DNA from: Pseudoduganella buxea
GTDB lineage: Bacteria > Pseudomonadota > Gammaproteobacteria > Burkholderiales > Burkholderiaceae_D
NCBI RefSeq assembly: GCF_009720835.1
Contig: NZ_WNKZ01000039.1
Location: forward strand, 1-53,756
Length of the DNA stretch: 53,756 bases
Direction of reading: 5' to 3'
The position numbers and the translations under genes were made by a program. The notes below the pieces were generated by a model. That model was not told where the DNA came from, ran no database searches, and saw only the letters and a program-made list of their open reading frames with translations. The stretch's first letter is position 1. Every line of letters begins with the position of its first letter. Shown here one piece after another: positions 53,701-53,756 of the stretch.

Positions 53701-53756
53701 CACGTCGACGTGGTGCTGCGCAACGGCGGCCAGGGCCCGGCCCGCGCCGCCCGGCT
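50713..53756 (+). CDS. Large secreted metzincin-type metalloprotease (3' end outside window)
   Basis: Open from the ATG at 50713 to the window edge, 1014 visible residues. Signal peptide about 1-29 (VAIVAVSSLIGFATISPVFA). Residues about 55-215 form a beta-sandwich domain (CTVINFEGVGNQ; RLEFYYASAVGVTMQAL; DNLKVC). The protease core has HEVGHTLGLHH at 477-487, the full HExxHxxGxxH zinc motif of metzincins, and a Met-turn EIMSYC with Met547. After it come beta-rich repeats from about 610 on, including Ig/cadherin-like modules (ATDSDGNTRDATTTV; EYSLDGGVSWTQV), suggesting surface or extracellular display. The substrate is unknown. Up to this gene, the stretch from groS holds only the groSL control region. 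Confidence 0.85.
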   Translation, partial: MLGRKFQQVAIVAVSSLIGFATISPVFAADVLHRPGTVASRSAPSRPLALAAPVIENGRECTVINFEGVGNQAAIPEFDGIQSPGWLGIIDQDAGGTGNFANEPTPQTIAFWLGGNPGSRDIVMTKTPASRLEFYYASAVGVTMQALDDKGNVLATSTGPANYNTASGDPNGDYNRWDPLKVETDGNKIKTVRVTGNTNQTGIDNLKVCTTIGVEAAEMTQAIQQFQELKDLKASLDASREPPVPLVAGKSGVLRLYTAKVTAVTDVTIRLSGAVSRTLTMPLQPNCSVEDQRRQKGGCRSFDFYLTPPEGNWDIKAEVVDSSGKVLETHDFPFKSRKTDTLSLKAVSVCDARDAAGVWQCAPASALASRVSLLRKLAPTRQVSVEVTGNAIRRATAGYTNVNLWWMDSAKDANDLFGIFDWFAGVTGEHRTYFGMVRTAVPGGIGGIAHDLPSHAALGRTSAIRLGTETVNEMVSHEVGHTLGLHHTNTQAPGITAAPPGCYNLAADSGTDWPFGSNTIQSMTRPEVAFDVAAHKPLLPEATFEIMSYCVPRWISPFSYKKALTALGGGSVTSAGRQAQVERSTAQGSFWTISGAIRDGSAVVDPVFEETTVGPVDAGSGTHRIEVQDAAGAVLFLRQFTPSSAHSESSGPEASGPAVFFELIPVQAGAARVVVFNPADAAIGTVTFGGSAPVVRLLQPAGGGTLAGQQAIGWTVTDADSTTHTAKVFYAPDGINWRQLARQAQSDTVTVDFDQLPGAAGTARIKVVVSDGVNSAAAVSEPFTVPRKALQDVQILAPLANAAYPRETEVQFEGTAYDGDDGMLDGAAVTWRSSLDGVLGNGAFVSTTALRPGTHAITMSATDSDGNTRDATTTVRIAGAAPLLTLAVTPLDTLPTTCTEASIIVDAGAGGVGIDKAEYSLDGGVSWTQVAANRLPYRFIVPGSGYIHLVARVFDQAGQLAVRDAKFFVNSACAVAGPPRFDGVLGGQGAAGTGSMHVDVVLRNGGQGPARAAR

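Noticed and set aside
50665..53703. 1012-residue open frame on the minus strand
   Set aside because: It is a shadow of the metalloprotease gene on the plus strand. The composition is Arg/Gly/His/Val-rich without domains, and it would run across the protease start and signal peptide.

Overview
The window looks like a high-GC betaproteobacterial chromosome, most likely Oxalobacteraceae (Massilia, Pseudoduganella or Duganella type). The clues are a phasin (polyhydroxyalkanoate granules), a fused glucokinase/RpiR regulator typical of Burkholderiales, HrcA/CIRCE control of groESL, TonB-dependent transport of sugars, and small intergenic inverted repeats. This placement is inferred from gene content, not from an rRNA gene. 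No tRNA, rRNA, IS element or CRISPR array was recognised.

Layout. 1-10541 holds mostly household genes: a partial membrane protein, a small lipoprotein, a TPR-GGDEF diguanylate cyclase, the heterodimeric ABC exporter MdlAB, a long phasin, a CodA-type deaminase and a GNAT acetyltransferase. 10493-42648 is a dispersed starch/maltodextrin utilisation region. It encodes a debranching-glycosidase/esterase fusion, a neopullulanase, a large TonB-dependent receptor, a GH31 enzyme, a MalY-like MFS transporter, phosphoglucomutase, a periplasmic alpha-amylase, a pullulanase, a cytoplasmic alpha-glucosidase and the Glk-HexR-like fusion. It is interrupted by a DUF6265-like gene, a frameshifted gene, a Fur-regulated siderophore receptor, an M2 dipeptidyl carboxypeptidase, a chemoreceptor and a POT peptide transporter. 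42650-53756 carries a YqjI-like PadR regulator with an MFS exporter, two hypothetical genes, a pyruvate-oxidase-like TPP enzyme, two very small proteins, groES-groEL, and the start of a large secreted metzincin-type protease that runs off the window.

How the sugar genes fit together (inference from families and signals): outer-membrane uptake of maltodextrin by the TonB receptor; trimming and debranching in the periplasm by pullulanase, amylase, neopullulanase, GH31 and the glycosidase-esterase; uptake by the MFS carrier; hydrolysis to glucose by the cytoplasmic GH13; phosphorylation by Glk; and interconversion by Pgm. The starch transcription units share a 15-bp palindrome, TGTAGT-N3-ACTACA, at 15632, 15821, 24857, 27311, 35133 and 38888, with weaker copies near 15739, 15952 and 39010. 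It resembles the known HexR operator, so the Glk-HexR fusion at 40780-42648 is the best candidate regulator. This local regulon is the most interesting system in the window. The cytosine-deaminase homologue with Cys in place of the Asp-314 discriminator is the most interesting single enzyme.
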